From the NCBI GenBank assembly GCA_900078405.1, contig FLTS01000001.1, positions 1,014,625 to 1,078,624 on the forward strand: a stretch of DNA of 64,000 nt, written 5' to 3'. Every line of letters starts with the position of its first letter. Position 1 is the first letter of the stretch. Positions 62,511 to 64,000 of this stretch are shown piece by piece. The DNA is from an uncultured Stenotrophomonas sp. Lineage in GTDB: Bacteria > Pseudomonadota > Gammaproteobacteria > Xanthomonadales > Xanthomonadaceae. The notes under the pieces were generated by a model, which saw only the letters and a program-made list of their open reading frames with translations, did no database searches and was not told where the DNA came from. The position numbers and the translations under genes are program-made.

Positions 62511-64000
62511 ATGCAGTGGATCAAGAACCTCAAACTGATGCCGAAGCTGATGCTCACCTTCGGCATCGTCCTGTTGGTGATGCTCATCCAGGGCATCGTT
62601 GCCTACCGCGGGCTGTCATCCCTGAACAGCGTCACCGAGAACCTCGGGCAGCAGCGGATGGAAAGCATCCGCCTGGCCGGCGAACTCAGCTCGCTGGTCA
62701 ACGAGTACCGCAACGTTTCCTACCAGGGCCTGGTGCGTGCCAGCGACGAAGTGAAGGCCGATGCACGCAAGCGTACGCAGGAAGTGCGCCAGAAGATCGA
62801 CGAGGTCATCGCCAGCTACCCGAAAGTGATCGACGATGCCCAGCAGCGCAAGCTGTTCGACACCTTCGTCGCCGAGTGGCAGGCCGCCCTGGTGTCCTAT
62901 GACAGCGTCAACGAGATGCTGGAACTGGAACTGCCGGACGACGCCATCGACACCTTCGTCAGCGAAACCCGTACCCTGCACCTCAAGGCGGGTGCCTCGC
63001 TGCAGGAGCTGATCACCGATGAGGATCGCCGCGGCGACAATGCCGTGCTCGATGCCTCCTCCACCTATGCCTCGTCGCTGACCCTGATCGTCATCGGCCT
63101 GGTCGTCGGCATCGCCGCCGGCCTGGTGCTGGGCTGGCTGTTCGCCCGCTCGCTGGTGGGCAGCGTGCGCGGCGCGGTGACCGTGGCCAACGACGTGGCC
63201 GGCGGCAAGCTGGACAGCAAGATCGACAACAACCGCAACGACGAAGTCGGGCAGCTGCTCACCGCCATGCAGCGCATGCAGGCGCAGGTACAGGCAGTGA
63301 TCGCCGCGCAGGCCGAAATGGAGCGCCAGCACGAGGCCGGCATCATCAGCTACCGCATGGATGCCAGTGGTTTCCCCGGCGATTACGGGGTGATGGTCAC
63401 CGGCGCAAACCAGCTGGTGGCCGGCCACATCAACACCAAGATGGAAATCATCGGTTTGGCCCAGCGCTATGCCGTCGGCGATTTCAGCCGCGACATGCCG
63501 CAGCTGCCGGGCGAGAAGGCCGAGATCACCGAGACGATGGCCACCATCAAGCGCAACCTCACCGCCATCAGCCACGAGATCCGCCAGCTGAGCGGTGCGG
63601 CGGCCAACGGCGACTTCAGCCTGCGTGGCGACGAGGGCCGCTTCGAGCACGAGTTCCTCGAAATGGTGCACAACATCAACACCATGATGGAGAGTACCGA
63701 CAACAGCCTGGGCGAGGTTTCCACCCTGTTGCAGGCCATTGCCCAGGGCGACCTCACCGCGCGCATGCATGGCGACTTCCACGGCGTGTTCGCCCACATG
63801 CGCGACGACGCCAACGCCACCGCCGAGCAGCTGACCGACATCGTCGGCCGCATCAAGCAGTCCACCGTGTCGATCAACACCGCTGCCGGCGAGATCGCCT
63901 CGGGCAACAACGACCTGTCGCGCCGTACCGAACAACAGGCCGCCAACCTCGAGGAAACCGCCGCGTCGATGGAGGAACTGACCTCCACCGTGCGCCAGAA
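62511..64000 (+). CDS. Methyl-accepting chemotaxis protein, 4-helix-bundle sensor (3' end outside window)
   Basis: Begins at the ATG at 62511 (CAGGAGA at 62492-62498) and is still open at the window end, so at least 496 residues. TM1 about 12-31 (LMLTFGIVLLVMLIQGIVAY), periplasmic four-helix bundle to about 185, TM2 about 190-212 (SLTLIVIGLVVGIAAGLVLG), HAMP, HAMP-like linker (IISYRMDASGFPGDYGVMVT) and the start of the common signalling domain ([20 protein letters not shown]). No sigma-28 site immediately upstream; probably read with the OB-fold gene or cheW. Confidence 0.9.
   Translation, partial: MQWIKNLKLMPKLMLTFGIVLLVMLIQGIVAYRGLSSLNSVTENLGQQRMESIRLAGELSSLVNEYRNVSYQGLVRASDEVKADARKRTQEVRQKIDEVIASYPKVIDDAQQRKLFDTFVAEWQAALVSYDSVNEMLELELPDDAIDTFVSETRTLHLKAGASLQELITDEDRRGDNAVLDASSTYASSLTLIVIGLVVGIAAGLVLGWLFARSLVGSVRGAVTVANDVAGGKLDSKIDNNRNDEVGQLLTAMQRMQAQVQAVIAAQAEMERQHEAGIISYRMDASGFPGDYGVMVTGANQLVAGHINTKMEIIGLAQRYAVGDFSRDMPQLPGEKAEITETMATIKRNLTAISHEIRQLSGAAANGDFSLRGDEGRFEHEFLEMVHNINTMMESTDNSLGEVSTLLQAIAQGDLTARMHGDFHGVFAHMRDDANATAEQLTDIVGRIKQSTVSINTAAGEIASGNNDLSRRTEQQAANLEETAASMEELTSTVRQ

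Overview
The window is a dense, almost entirely plus-strand motility and chemotaxis region from a high-GC gammaproteobacterium. The order fliD-fliS-PilZ-rpoN2-fleQ ... fliEFGHIJK-fliLMNOPQR-flhBAFG-fliA-cheYZA-motCD-parC-parP is that of the Xanthomonadaceae (Stenotrophomonas, Pseudoxanthomonas, Xanthomonas and relatives). The genus cannot be fixed from the sequence alone. Only one contiguous piece is seen: it enters inside fliD and leaves inside a chemoreceptor gene.

Layout. 1-2600: end of fliD, fliS, a FliT-like chaperone, a PilZ protein and a LuxR-type response regulator. 2891-6145: a dedicated sigma-54 (rpoN2), a single-domain response regulator and the FleQ-type activator. 6177-18915: an accessory carbohydrate island inserted between fleQ and fliE. 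It holds a sulfotransferase, a TagD-type glycerol-3-phosphate cytidylyltransferase, a TagF/FkbM fusion, an ATP-grasp/HAD fusion, a family 2 glycosyltransferase, a DegT sugar aminotransferase, a second TagF-like enzyme and an 1176-residue multi-domain glycosyltransferase. 19252-35927: basal body, C-ring and export genes, interrupted by one MHYT-GGDEF-EAL protein between fliR and flhB. 36000-39287: flhF, flhG, fliA. 39301-45895: first chemosensory set with the MotCD stator and ParC/ParP. 46101-48805: second set (STAS, CheY, CheA). 49024-64000: an OprP-type porin, five chemoreceptor genes in one direction, a frameshifted ycgR, a cheW and a small periplasmic OB-fold-like protein.

Regulation can be read from the sequence. 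Five good sigma-54 (-24/-12) promoters lie before tagD, degT, fliE, fliL and flhB, with a weaker candidate before rpoN. Nine sigma-28 sites (TCAAG or TAAAG, 14 nt, GCCGATAA-like) lie before fliS, motC, the STAS gene, three chemoreceptor genes, ycgR, cheW and the OB-fold gene; all but the fliS site have the same spacing. The carbohydrate island therefore appears wired to the same RpoN/FleQ tier as the hook-basal body. The simplest reading is a flagellar (probably flagellin) glycan system that uses CDP-glycerol, a teichoic-acid style donor unusual in a Gram-negative motility locus.

Other points of interest are a CheA with three tandem copies of a motif closely resembling the FliM N-terminal CheY-binding peptide in place of a P2 domain, a 64-bp direct-repeat insertion that breaks ycgR, near-identical signalling modules shared by the adjacent chemoreceptors, a dispersed palindromic repeat family in four intergenic gaps, and a TGTAGG dyad array upstream of rpoN2. 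No tRNA, rRNA, CRISPR or insertion sequence was seen.
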